Source: Bacillaceae bacterium (GTDB lineage: Bacteria; Bacillota; Bacilli; JACDOE01). From it: a stretch of 64,000 nt of DNA. The notes beneath the pieces were generated by a model. The model saw nothing but the letters and a program-made list of their open reading frames with translations, searched no databases and was not told where the DNA came from. Every line of letters starts with the position of its first letter. Position 1 is the first letter of the stretch. The position numbers and the translations under genes are program-made. Of the stretch, positions 17,836 to 26,061 are shown in pieces. Where the stretch lies: positions 310,001-374,000 of the forward strand of contig JACDOE010000001.1 in the NCBI GenBank assembly GCA_017656255.1. The letters run 5' to 3'.

Positions 17836-18110
17836 GACAAACGCACAGGATTATAAGTGACAGGCGAAGACAGGAACCAGTAGCAGGTATCCGTGTAAAA
17901 GATGGAAAGAGAGCCGGTGGTGGGTGAAAACCGGCACACGGACCCATGTGAATTACCTCCTTGAGCTGGTCTGGTGAATGGATGGAGTAGCCGGACCCGG
18001 GCAACCGTTATCGGAGAATGAGAGGGAGAAGGGGGAATCCCTTTTTCCAAAAAGGGTGGTACCGCGAGCAGAACAACTCGTCCCTTTAACGGGATGCAGT
18101 TGTTTTTTTA
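17836..18110 (+). promoter_or_regulatory. T-box leader (tRNA-Tyr responsive) of tyrS
   Basis: The canonical T-box AGGGTGGTACCGCG is at 18053-18066, where its bulge pairs with the uncharged tRNA acceptor end. Just after it a terminator (18072-18109; AACAACT and GTCCC paired with GGGAT and AGTTGTT, then a T run) is the alternative to the antiterminator. Upstream lie Stem I pairings: ATCCGTGT with ACACGGAC, and an apical GCCGGT/ACCGGC. TAC at 17954-17956 lies in the expected specifier loop and encodes tyrosine. When charged tRNA-Tyr is scarce, read-through into tyrS is favoured. It fills the 508-base gap between the PBP and tyrS genes. Confidence 0.93.
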
Positions 18111-18195
18111 TTGGTCACATCCAGACTGCACCAGGTATTACTTCTGGAAGGTGCAGCTGTCCAAATTGAAAAAATACTGTGTAGAGGTGATCCAG

Positions 18196-19470
18196 ATGTC
18201 AACGATTCAGGATAAAGAAACCGATTTGACCCTGAATGAAACGGAGAAGAAGGAACTTGAGCGCCAGCTGTCCGTCATCCAACGGGGAGCAGCAGAAATT
18301 GTACCGGAAGAAGACCTCAGAAAGAAAATCATCAAATCCGTCAAAACGGGAAAACCGCTTAAAATTAAACTGGGCCTGGACCCGTCTGCTCCGGACATTC
18401 ATGTGGGACACACCGTCGTCCTTCACAAAATGAGACAGTTTCAAGAACTCGGCCATCGCATTCAACTGGTGATCGGGGATTTTACCGGTCGTATCGGGGA
18501 CCCCACCGGTAAATCGGAAACCCGGAAGCAATTAACGGAAGAGGAAGTCAAAAGAAATGCGGAAACTTATGTGGAACAATTCAGCAAAATCCTGGATATG
18601 GACAACATCGATATTTTCTATAACAGTAAATGGCTGGCGTCCATGAACTTCAGTGATGTGATCCAACTGGCTTCCAAAACGACCGTGGCCCGGATGCTGG
18701 AGCGGGATGATTTTGAAAAACGGTTTAAATCCAATCAGGCCATCAGTCTCCATGAATTTTTCTACCCGTTGATGCAGGGATACGATTCGGTTGCCATGGA
18801 AACAGATATTGAGCTGGGGGGTACCGACCAGAAGTTCAATCTGCTGATGGGACGGCAACTGCAGCGAGAGTTCGGACAGGAGCAACAGGTGGCCATCATG
18901 ATGCCGCTTCTGGAAGGACTGGATGGAACACAGAAAATGAGTAAGAGTCTGGGCAATTACATCGGTATCGATGAGTCCCCCAACGATATTTTCGGAAAAA
19001 CCATGTCTATCCCGGACGAGTTGATGATCAAATACTTTGAACTGGCTACCGACATTTCCGGTGATGAACTGGACAGGCTTAAAAAAGATCTGGATGAAGG
19101 CTCCGTACACCCGAGGGATATGAAAATGAAACTGGCTCAAAAATTTGTGACCATGTTTCATGGGGAAAACGCGGCCGAAGAGGCTGAGAAACACTTTAAA
19201 ACGGTTTTTCAGAAAAGAGCCCTGCCGGAAGACATTCAGGCCGTGGAGATCAAGGCGGATCAGCTCGAAGAGGGAAGAATGTGGATCGTCAGCCTGATTG
19301 TTGAACTGGGATTGTGTTCGTCCAACAGTGAAGCACGACGTATGGTCCAGCAGGGGGCCGTTAAAATTGACGAGCAAAAAGTGCAGGATGTGCAGGCGCA
19401 GGTTGACGTTGAACCTGACATGGTGGTTCAGGTCGGCAAACGGAAATTTGCCAGAGTCCGGCTCGTTTAG
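18196..19470 (+). CDS. tyrS: Tyrosyl-tRNA synthetase, TyrZ-like type
   Basis: The enzyme charges tRNA-Tyr. The 424-residue class I synthetase has a HIGH-type signature (PDIHVGHT), QKMSKSLGN as KMSKS motif, and a C-terminal S4-like RNA-binding domain (SNSEARRMVQQGAVKID). Its N-terminal sequence (LKIKLGLDPSAPDIHVGH) belongs to the TyrZ-like subgroup rather than the classical B. subtilis TyrS type. ATG 18196 follows AGAGGTGATC; the reading frame stays open upstream into the leader, but that part has no conserved sequence. Expression is controlled by the T-box leader. A terminator follows. Confidence 0.95.
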   Translation: MSTIQDKETDLTLNETEKKELERQLSVIQRGAAEIVPEEDLRKKIIKSVKTGKPLKIKLGLDPSAPDIHVGHTVVLHKMRQFQELGHRIQLVIGDFTGRIGDPTGKSETRKQLTEEEVKRNAETYVEQFSKILDMDNIDIFYNSKWLASMNFSDVIQLASKTTVARMLERDDFEKRFKSNQAISLHEFFYPLMQGYDSVAMETDIELGGTDQKFNLLMGRQLQREFGQEQQVAIMMPLLEGLDGTQKMSKSLGNYIGIDESPNDIFGKTMSIPDELMIKYFELATDISGDELDRLKKDLDEGSVHPRDMKMKLAQKFVTMFHGENAAEEAEKHFKTVFQKRALPEDIQAVEIKADQLEEGRMWIVSLIVELGLCSSNSEARRMVQQGAVKIDEQKVQDVQAQVDVEPDMVVQVGKRKFARVRLV

Positions 19471-19482
19471 GATAAAATGAAG

Positions 19483-19520
19483 AGCACCGGTCTCCCGTAA
19501 GGGGAAACCGGTGCTTTTTT
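19483..19520 (+). terminator. Terminator of tyrS
   Basis: AGCACCGGT pairs with ACCGGTGCT, extended inward by TCCC/GGGG, and ends in six T residues. Confidence 0.9.
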
Positions 19521-19563
19521 AGCATTGATGGTGCCTGATTGCTTTTATGTCAGTTAAAAAACC

Positions 19564-19815
19564 TTAAAAACCAAATTCTTTCTTGATCAACTGTGGAACT
19601 TCACCGGGTTCGGCGTGCCGTTCCGTCTGCTTTTTTGAAAAGACAAGTTTGTCATTAACCGTCACTTCGAACACGCCTCCACCGGAGGGAATCAGCTTGA
19701 TTTCACTGACATCGTAACGATACTGTTCCATGATTTCTTCCGTCACACGGACGGCTCTGGGAAAGTAGTTTCACTTGTTGCAGTATTCAATCTCAATTTT
19801 AAACGGCTGGCTCAT
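19564..19815 (-). CDS. SelW/Rdx-family protein with in-frame UGA (probable selenoprotein)
   Basis: Read from ATG 19815, the frame gives MSQPFKIEIEYCNK, then TGA at 19773-19771, then NYFPRAVRVTEEIMEQ to TTT TAA at 19564: 83 residues if UGA is decoded. The Rdx family (SelW, SelT, SelH; thioredoxin-like redox proteins) has a CxxC or CxxU motif exactly here, after a short beta strand, and later a conserved GGVFEV strand, which is present. UGA therefore falls on the second redox residue (Cys12-Asn-Lys-Sec15). GAGAGGTGAT precedes the ATG. An ordinary call would begin at GTG 19746 and lose the active site. A nonsense mutation is the alternative, but position and hairpin argue for selenocysteine. Confidence 0.82.
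19734..19764 (-). promoter_or_regulatory. Candidate bacterial SECIS element
   Basis: Immediately downstream of the UGA, the mRNA can fold CCGUC (19754-19750) with GACGG (19744-19740), capped by a CGUGU loop and supported by a lower UUUC/GAAA pairing. The apical loop begins 22 nucleotides after the UGA and has G as its second base, fitting the general bacterial SECIS description (loop guanosine 16-37 nucleotides downstream, among the first two loop bases). Confidence 0.6.
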
Positions 19816-19882
19816 CGCACGATCACCTCTCAGTTTATTTCTAAATTCTATTATATAATGGACTGCCGTCTTTTTCCAAAAT

Positions 19883-19919
19883 AAAAAGCCTGTGGATGAT
19901 CCACAGGCCTTGTTTTTGT
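19883..19919 (-). terminator. Terminator of rpsD
   Basis: On the minus strand GCCTGTGGAT pairs with ATCCACAGGC, followed by TTTTTATTTT, just past the rpsD stop codon. Confidence 0.9.
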
Positions 19920-19925
19920 TTAGTT

Positions 19926-20522
19926 TTACCGTGAGTAGAACTCGACGATGAGGGTTTCGTTGATTTCGGAAGGCAACTCTTCCCGGGACGGCAGTCTGAC
20001 CAGTTTTCCGGTCATCTGCTGGTCGTCCACTTCAAGATACTCCGGCAGATAGCTGCGTGCTTCGAGGGAACCCTTGATCAGTTCCATGTCTCTGCTTTTT
20101 TCTCTCACACTGATGATATCGCCGACGCTAACGCGGTAAGAAGGGATGTCTACCTTTTTGCCGTTAACCTGAATGTGTCCGTGGGATACCAGCTGGCGAG
20201 CAGCGGGTCTGGTGGGAGCAAAGCCCATACGGAACACCAGGTTGTCAAGACGGCGTTCTAAGAGAATCATGAAATTCTCACCGGATACACCGGGCATTTT
20301 GGTCGCTTCATTAAACGTGCGACGGAATTGTTTTTCGTTAACGCCATACATATGACGCAGTTTTTGTTTTTCCTGAAGCTGCAGTCCGTATTCACTCAGT
20401 TTACGGCGAGCATGTCCGTGCTGCCCCGGAGGATAGTTACGCTTCAGATCTTTTCCGGTTCCGTCAAGGGAAATTCCCAGGCGACGGGCAATTTTGTGAC
20501 GAGGTCCAGTATAACGAGCCAT
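19926..20522 (-). CDS. rpsD: 30S ribosomal protein S4
   Basis: S4 is a primary 16S rRNA-binding protein that nucleates small-subunit assembly, and in Bacillus it represses its own synthesis. The 198-residue product opens with [15 protein letters not shown], carries [16 protein letters not shown], and contains the S4 RNA-binding domain ([28 protein letters not shown]). It is monocistronic, with a structured leader and a strong promoter. tyrS and rpsD are also neighbours in B. subtilis; here the SelW-like gene lies between them. Confidence 0.98.
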   Translation of the reverse strand: MARYTGPRHKIARRLGISLDGTGKDLKRNYPPGQHGHARRKLSEYGLQLQEKQKLRHMYGVNEKQFRRTFNEATKMPGVSGENFMILLERRLDNLVFRMGFAPTRPAARQLVSHGHIQVNGKKVDIPSYRVSVGDIISVREKSRDMELIKGSLEARSYLPEYLEVDDQQMTGKLVRLPSREELPSEINETLIVEFYSR

Positions 20523-20573
20523 TCTTCATTTCTCCTTTTTAGTAAGATTTTTAGGTGTTTACTTCCAGTATGC

Positions 20574-20670
20574 AAGTTCCATCTTTATCTACACGTCCTT
20601 CGGACGGTAGCGTTTCCGCAACGTGCACCGCACCGATAAATCCCAGCCGCTGATCGGTGGGGTGGAACTT
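20574..20670 (-). promoter_or_regulatory. Structured rpsD leader (S4 autoregulatory element)
   Basis: The transcript between promoter and rpsD can form a long-range stem (AAGTTCCA with TGGAACTT), a CACCGAT/ATCGGTG hairpin and a CGTCC-GAA-GGACG hairpin. Bacillus rpsD is known to be repressed by S4 binding to a leader of this kind. The match here is structural; no covariance-model comparison was possible. Confidence 0.65.
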
Positions 20671-20733
20671 GGAGGGTGACATACTGTTTTTACCTAAAAT
20701 CATTGCTACCCTTAGCATACATACATGACCAAT

Positions 20734-20761
20734 ATTATAATGAACTCGGGACAGATGTCAA
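20734..20761 (-). promoter_or_regulatory. Sigma-A promoter of rpsD
   Basis: On the minus strand a perfect TTGACA (20761-20756) and a perfect TATAAT (20739-20734) are separated by 16 bases, ahead of the structured leader. Confidence 0.85.
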
Positions 20762-20877
20762 GGTTTACCGGCGGAGAAATGCAGTTACCGGCATGGTAAT
20801 ACGCAACATGTCGGGGACATGGTAAAATAGAGTCGTAACGTTATACCGGATTATGGATGAGAAAGGGATGAGGAACC

Positions 20878-21513
20878 ATTTTATATCTGGTGAGACATGG
20901 GGAAACAGACTGGAATCGTCGACGCCGAATTCAGGGTCACAGTGACATTCCGTTGAATGAACAGGGGAAATGGCAGGCCGAACGACTGGCAAGGCGCCTT
21001 CAGTCCCTGGAGCTGGATGCGATTTATGCCAGTGATTTACAACGGGCCTACAAGACGGCTCAGGTAGTGGGAGAAGCCCTCGGGCTTGAGGTGAGGACCT
21101 GTCCGATGCTACGCGAGCGTTGTTTTGGTCAACTTGAGGGGTTGACGCCGGATGAGATAAGAAGTAAATATGAAAGTTTTCCGATCGATCCCGCTCTTTC
21201 AGGAAAATTCGGAATCGAAACAATGGAACAGATGCAGAAGCGTCTTGTTGCACGCCTGGAACAACTGGTGACTGAACATCATCCGGGACGTATTCTGGTG
21301 GTGAGCCACGGTGGAGCGATCAATGCTTTCATTCAACATGTTGCCGGTGAAGGAATGGAGAAAGTCAGATTAGCCAATACCGCCATCAGCCATTTTGATT
21401 ATCAGGATGGCAACTGGAAAATAAACTATTTAAACGATGCCTCCCATCTGGGGGAAAGCCCGTTCGAGATCGGCCAGGTTAATCGGAAACAGCAGGGAGA
21501 TTCCAGTGCATAA
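20878..21513 (+). CDS. Histidine phosphatase family protein (unusual start)
   Basis: This is a phosphoglycerate-mutase-like phosphatase with the phospho-histidine motif LVRHGETDWN and the second catalytic His in VVSHGGAINAFI. About 210 residues is normal for the family (alpha-ribazole phosphatase, GpmB or PhoE type). The substrate is not predictable. The start is problematic: GTG 20890 would begin at V-R-H and delete the first beta strand. The family N-terminus (ILYLVRHGE) is encoded from ATT 20878, and a stop lies just upstream in frame. An ATG at 20868 is one base out of frame. Either ATT initiates or a one-base frameshift exists. Confidence 0.85.
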   Translation: MLYLVRHGETDWNRRRRIQGHSDIPLNEQGKWQAERLARRLQSLELDAIYASDLQRAYKTAQVVGEALGLEVRTCPMLRERCFGQLEGLTPDEIRSKYESFPIDPALSGKFGIETMEQMQKRLVARLEQLVTEHHPGRILVVSHGGAINAFIQHVAGEGMEKVRLANTAISHFDYQDGNWKINYLNDASHLGESPFEIGQVNRKQQGDSSA

Positions 21514-21574
21514 AAATCCCTGATAATGGTAAACATAATCCCATCTTCCTCATTATAAAAAGGGAGGCATGGGA

Positions 21575-22468
21575 TTGAAACGCCTAAATCTGATACTGGT
21601 TCTTGTGATCATGATCATGACAGCCCTGACAGGGTGTAATTTCCAGAATGACGGACAATCAGCTGAAGAGATCTATCAGACATCTCTGGAGAATTTTCTC
21701 GATCAAGACCGTTATTATTTTGACGGTTCTGCCCAGTTAAGAAGCGATTCCTTGCTGGAGCGTAACATGGTGGTCTTCAACGGCCGTGTCGCCGACCGAC
21801 GGAATGTCTGGATGAATCTGCAACTTTCCTTTCCTGATCAGGGAAGTGTGGATGAGATGCAAGTAGCGTCCAGGGGAGAACAGTTATATACACGTTTTTC
21901 CAGGGATCAGGAATGGAACCGGGTTGATGGCAATGACAGGGTCTGGAACGATGAATTCAACAACTGGAATCCTGTTTTTCATTTCAACCGGATGCAGTCT
22001 CTGAAACAGCAGGTGGAAACAGTTCGTGATCCCAACCCGGATGACGACCTGGTTCTGATACGCGTGGTGCTTGACCCGGATCTTTTAAAAAAACAGGCGG
22101 TGACCGAACTGAAGAATCAGTCCGCCGGAGAGATCAATCAACTGGAACTGAAACGACTGGGACAGAAGTTACAGATTGATGACCGGCAACAATTGAAGGA
22201 ATTCTCGCAATCATTACAGAAGCAGTCCCGTGAAACTGAGCAAATGATTGCGGATATGGCAAATACCCTGAAGACAGAAGGTGAATATATCCTCGCCATA
22301 GATACCACCAGTTATTTGCCGAAAAAGATGGAACTTCACCTTGATACCCGTTATGTTTTGGAGGGGGAGCAGGTTCATGAGAATATGAGGGTGGAGATGT
22401 ATCTGCGTGACTATAATGCGAACGTAGACATGCCGGATATTTTACAACCCGGTAATCGAAGTGAATAG
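21575..22468 (+). CDS. Predicted lipoprotein, unknown function
   Basis: The 297-residue protein has a lipoprotein signal: a basic start, a hydrophobic run (LILVLVIMIMTALTGC) and the lipobox LTGC, so it should be anchored to the outer face of the membrane. The mature part has the look of the LolA/DUF6612-like Bacillus lipoproteins (FYFDGSAQLR near the start, and IDTTSYLPKKMELHLDTRY near the end), but the match is only by feel. TTG 21575 is preferred because GGGAGG ends seven bases before it; ATG 21569 is one base from it. It lies between the phosphatase and refZ. Confidence 0.75.
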   Translation: MKRLNLILVLVIMIMTALTGCNFQNDGQSAEEIYQTSLENFLDQDRYYFDGSAQLRSDSLLERNMVVFNGRVADRRNVWMNLQLSFPDQGSVDEMQVASRGEQLYTRFSRDQEWNRVDGNDRVWNDEFNNWNPVFHFNRMQSLKQQVETVRDPNPDDDLVLIRVVLDPDLLKKQAVTELKNQSAGEINQLELKRLGQKLQIDDRQQLKEFSQSLQKQSRETEQMIADMANTLKTEGEYILAIDTTSYLPKKMELHLDTRYVLEGEQVHENMRVEMYLRDYNANVDMPDILQPGNRSE

Positions 22469-22606
22469 CAAAAGACCAAGGAGGGGGCGCCGGCTCCCTC
22501 TTTTATTATTTTTTACTGAATATTTACATGATTTCGTCCGGTGTCCGGTAAGATATGTTAAAATAATGTAGACTGCCGAACAAAAATGGGTCATGGAGGG
22601 AACAGT

Positions 22607-23227
22607 GTGAGGGCACCGGGAGAAAAATCCGAACAAAAAATCTTTCGGGCTGCGGTTAAATTGTTTGATATCAATGGTTACCATGGTACGACACTTCGGG
22701 AAATTGCCCGTGAAGCCGGTGTCAACGTTGCCCTGATTTCCTATTATTTTAAAAACAAGAAAGGGCTGCTGGAATATTTGATGATCCGGTATTTTGAGCC
22801 ACTTTTTGAACAGATGGAACAAGAAAGCCGAAATACGGATTTGCCGGTTGAAGAACAGTTGACCCGGATGCTGTTGATTCTGATCCGTTACCAGAGCCGA
22901 CATACGCAGATTACACGCATTATCCAGAGAGAATTAAGTGTGGAATCGATTCTGGCCAGAGAAATCATGAGTGTTTATCTGACTCGGCAAAAACACTTCT
23001 TTGTATCTGTTCTGGAGAGGTCAGTTGAAGCGGGCCATTTGCGGAACCTGGACATTGAATTGACTGTCATGACACTCTTGAGCATCGTTCATTATCCCTA
23101 TCTGAATGCCCAGTGGGTCAGAGAAGTGTTTTATCTGGAGCCGATGTCCGATCAGTTTGCAGCACAATTTTCAACTTACTTGAAAGAAATGGTGCTATCG
23201 CTGATTAAAAAAAATGAAGAAAAATGA
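22607..23227 (+). CDS. refZ: TetR-family regulator RefZ
   Basis: RefZ binds specific chromosomal sites near the origin and tunes Z-ring placement at the onset of sporulation in B. subtilis. The 206-residue product has a TetR helix-turn-helix at 10-55 (IFRAAVKLFDINGYHGTTLREIAREAGVN split across helices, then LISYYFKNKKGLLEYL) and an all-helical C-terminal domain. GTG 22607 is chosen because GGAGG lies seven bases upstream. Position next to an ezrA-type gene and close to rpsD reproduces the B. subtilis rpsD-refZ-ezrA neighbourhood, the main reason for choosing this name. Confidence 0.8.
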   Translation: MRAPGEKSEQKIFRAAVKLFDINGYHGTTLREIAREAGVNVALISYYFKNKKGLLEYLMIRYFEPLFEQMEQESRNTDLPVEEQLTRMLLILIRYQSRHTQITRIIQRELSVESILAREIMSVYLTRQKHFFVSVLERSVEAGHLRNLDIELTVMTLLSIVHYPYLNAQWVREVFYLEPMSDQFAAQFSTYLKEMVLSLIKKNEEK

Positions 23228-23234
23228 CGAAAAA

Positions 23235-23264
23235 AGTTCCTGTCTGGCAGGAAGTTTTTCTTTT
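23235..23264 (+). terminator. Terminator of refZ
   Basis: TTCCTG pairs with CAGGAA around a 5-base loop and is followed by GTTTTTCTTTT, eight bases past the refZ stop. Confidence 0.65.
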
Positions 23265-23317
23265 GCAGTAAAATAATATAGATAGAACGGGATTTGAAAG
23301 AAAAAGGAGATTTTATA

Positions 23318-25561
23318 ATGAATCGGATAGATATCATACATAAAATAGGGTTTGCGTTTGTTTTGTTTATGTTTTTGACCCTGACGCCGTACGGGGTGAT
23401 TGCAGCACCTTTTCCAGAGGCAAAAGAGAAACTGATTCAGGATGAGGCCGATTTACTGGATGAAACAGTCATCCGTGATCTTTCTGAACAACTGCAGGCG
23501 TATGGAGAAACCTACAAAATTGTGATCGTTGAGTCTTTTTCTCCTCTTTCCGACACGGATTATGCCCGTAGTCTGTTTGATCATTTCGAACTGGGTGAAC
23601 AATCCATTCTTTTCGTGCTGTCTGCTGAATCGAATACACTGGCTTTTGCAGCGGGATCCTCATATGACAGCGATGAGGTCAATGAGATGATTGGGGATAA
23701 AATTGAACATTATTTTGACCCTTATGCCCTGCAGCAGGAATATGGACGCGGGATTTTGCTGACGGTTCAGCAAGTTCATGAAGGACTGGCCGTTTCAGGG
23801 GAACGTACAGGCGTCTCTGTCTCTGCGGAAACCGGTGTACAGGAAGATTCATCCGCAACTTCGCTTCCATGGTGGCTGATGCTTTTATTTGTCATTCTGG
23901 CAGGATTGATTATCTATGCTGTTTACAGTTTTATTCAGCGGAGGCGTTTGTTGCAGGAGATCGATCAGGTTGATGAATGGAAAGAACAATTGAACCAGAA
24001 GTTGCTGGATTTTCAGTCTCATCCTGAGAATAAACAGCGTTTTCAACAGATTGGAAAAGCCTATGCATCGATGAAGAAAGAGCTGGATCGCATGTCCGGA
24101 ACAGATCTGTCAGAAGTGGAAGTGTTGCTGGTGGACGCAGAAGATTACTGTGACCGTCTTCGTTATAGAAAAGGGTGGGCAGCTCTCCAGCAGGCAGAGG
24201 ACATTCTGCAACAGATCGAAACCAATCTGGAAGCCCTTTATCGAAAACTGGAAAAATCAACAAATCTTCTTGAAAAGAATGTAACACTCCTTGAGGAAGC
24301 GCAACAGGTCTATGCCACCTGTGAACGTTTGCTTTCGGAGTATCGTTTTACCTACAGTCAGTCTTTTCATGAACTGAAGGACAGGCTGAATCAACTGGGA
24401 GAAAGAGTGGAATCTCTGAACAACCGGGAATCAGAGGGGGAAGACCCGGATTCCCAGTACGAGGTGTTGAATCATCTGCTTCAATCTGCTGAGCAGTTAA
24501 AAAAAGATATCCAGGATATTCCCGCTATCCGTAAAGAACTTGAAGAAGGGATTATGCGGGATATTCAACAATTGCATGATGATATTTCGACGTTTTATGA
24601 GCAGGGATTTCATCATGATGAAGATTTCAAAGAAGTACCGGGTACACTTCATGAAACGTTGCATACCTTGCGACCGTTATTTGAAGAAGGGAAAATGGCG
24701 GACGTCAGGGAACGGATGACCTCAATCAGGGATACGATTGAACATGTCTATGACCTGATGGAAGAAGCCGTCAGCCTCAAAAAAGAGACAGAGGCGTATC
24801 AGAAGTCTCTTCGGACAAAACTTAGACAGCTTGCAGAAGAAAAAGAGAAATTGGAACAACAGGTGGAATTGCTGTCTCACCACTATAATATGGACGGTCA
24901 GGACGTTAAGGAATATCTGGAGGAAGTCGCCACGGCCAGCGAAAAACTGGAAGAACAGTATCACCAGGCTGAAAAGTGGTCACAGGAGGAAAAACCTGAT
25001 TTTGAACAAGCCCTCCGTCTTTACCGGGAGATCCATGAACAAATTGAGAACGTTCTCGGTAGGAAAGAAGCCATGCTTGAAGAACTGAACCGGTGGCAGG
25101 GCGGAGAAGAGCAGGCCAGAGAAACGTGGAAACAGCTTAACGCCAGTCTGGTTAAAGCCAGACAGACATGCAGGCGTCACAATCTTCCCGGTATTCCTGA
25201 AGAACTGCGAAACAGCTTCCTGATTGCCCGATCTGCACTTGACGAAGTGAAAAAATACCTAAATGAGTCGCCGTTGCCTATGAATAAAATTGAGCATTAT
25301 TTGGAAGAAGCCCGTGAGCGGGTAGAATCGTATGTTAAAGGTGTCGAACAGGCCATATTTCACAGTGAAGAAACAGAGAAGATCATTCAGATGACAAACC
25401 GCTATCGTAGCCGTTATCCTGAAATAGAGGATCTATTATTAAAATCGGAAGAGGCCTTCCGTTCGCTTCAATACGAAGAAGCTTATCGCCTTGCCAGAGA
25501 AGCTCAGGAACGTGTTGGAAAACTTGCCGGATCGAACAAAAAGAAGTGGCTGAAAAAATAG
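23318..25561 (+). CDS. ezrA: EzrA-like septation regulator fused to extracellular TPM domain
   Basis: The 747-residue protein has a signal peptide (1-30, ending VIAA) and a TPM domain at about 36-157 (QDEADLLDETVIRDL, QSILFVLSAESNTLAFAAG, YGRGILLTVQQVHEGLA). One membrane helix (185-205) follows, then a long cytoplasmic helical region (207-747). The last part matches EzrA architecture: basic RRR after the helix, DAEDYCDRLRYRKG, LLSEYRFTYSQSFHEL and spectrin-like repeats to the end. EzrA is a division protein that restrains FtsZ at the membrane. Standard EzrA (about 562 residues) has only a few residues outside the membrane. ATG 23318 follows AAAGGAG. The refZ neighbour supports the EzrA identity. 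Confidence 0.8.
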   Translation: MNRIDIIHKIGFAFVLFMFLTLTPYGVIAAPFPEAKEKLIQDEADLLDETVIRDLSEQLQAYGETYKIVIVESFSPLSDTDYARSLFDHFELGEQSILFVLSAESNTLAFAAGSSYDSDEVNEMIGDKIEHYFDPYALQQEYGRGILLTVQQVHEGLAVSGERTGVSVSAETGVQEDSSATSLPWWLMLLFVILAGLIIYAVYSFIQRRRLLQEIDQVDEWKEQLNQKLLDFQSHPENKQRFQQIGKAYASMKKELDRMSGTDLSEVEVLLVDAEDYCDRLRYRKGWAALQQAEDILQQIETNLEALYRKLEKSTNLLEKNVTLLEEAQQVYATCERLLSEYRFTYSQSFHELKDRLNQLGERVESLNNRESEGEDPDSQYEVLNHLLQSAEQLKKDIQDIPAIRKELEEGIMRDIQQLHDDISTFYEQGFHHDEDFKEVPGTLHETLHTLRPLFEEGKMADVRERMTSIRDTIEHVYDLMEEAVSLKKETEAYQKSLRTKLRQLAEEKEKLEQQVELLSHHYNMDGQDVKEYLEEVATASEKLEEQYHQAEKWSQEEKPDFEQALRLYREIHEQIENVLGRKEAMLEELNRWQGGEEQARETWKQLNASLVKARQTCRRHNLPGIPEELRNSFLIARSALDEVKKYLNESPLPMNKIEHYLEEARERVESYVKGVEQAIFHSEETEKIIQMTNRYRSRYPEIEDLLLKSEEAFRSLQYEEAYRLAREAQERVGKLAGSNKKKWLKK

Positions 25562-25573
25562 GAGGGTCATCGT

Positions 25574-26059
25574 TTGACAGCACCAGTGTTTAGCTTTGTG
25601 GGATATTCGGGGAGCGGAAAGACAACTTTGTTGTGCCGGGTAGTCAGTCAGTTGAAGAAAAGAGGGTATCGTGTGGGGACATTAAAGCATGATGCCCATC
25701 GTTTTGAAATGGATAAACCGGGTAAAGATACATGGAAACATGCTCAGGCAGGAGCGGATGTCGTGGCGATTTCATCTGACGACAAGTTTGCCTTGATCGA
25801 GAAACCGGTCAGAGAACTTCAATTGGAGGATATTTTAAAACGTATTGAAGGGGTGGATGTGATTCTGATTGAAGGTTACAAACGGGAATTACCACCCAAA
25901 ATTCTGGTGGTTCGTTACCCGGAACACTTGTCCCTGTTGGATGAATTACCGGATGTTATTGCTGTTGCAACCCCACTCTCTCTTCAGGAGGTCCCGGTTC
26001 CTGTTTTTTCCTCCGAAGATGTTGATGCGATCACTTCCTTTATCGAATCCCGAATGTAG
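25574..26059 (+). CDS. mobB: Molybdopterin-guanine dinucleotide biosynthesis protein MobB
   Basis: The product is a 161-residue P-loop GTPase that assists MobA in attaching GMP to molybdopterin. It has Walker A GYSGSGKTTL at residues 10-19, TLKHDAHRFEMDKPGKDTWKHAQAGAD spread over residues 36-62, and the Walker B-like VILIEGYKRE. TTG is the start, eight bases after GGAGGG. It follows the EzrA-like gene by 12 bases and may be co-transcribed. The rest of the molybdenum cofactor pathway is not in the window. Its presence implies molybdoenzymes, some of which (formate dehydrogenases) are selenoproteins elsewhere. Confidence 0.92.
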   Translation: MTAPVFSFVGYSGSGKTTLLCRVVSQLKKRGYRVGTLKHDAHRFEMDKPGKDTWKHAQAGADVVAISSDDKFALIEKPVRELQLEDILKRIEGVDVILIEGYKRELPPKILVVRYPEHLSLLDELPDVIAVATPLSLQEVPVPVFSSEDVDAITSFIESRM

Positions 26060-26061
26060 AT

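Noticed and set aside
19564-19746. SelW-like gene as a 60-residue protein starting at GTG 19746
   Set aside because: This start has no ribosome binding site and removes the CxxU/CxxC active site; the UGA-containing frame from ATG 19815 explains the sequence better.
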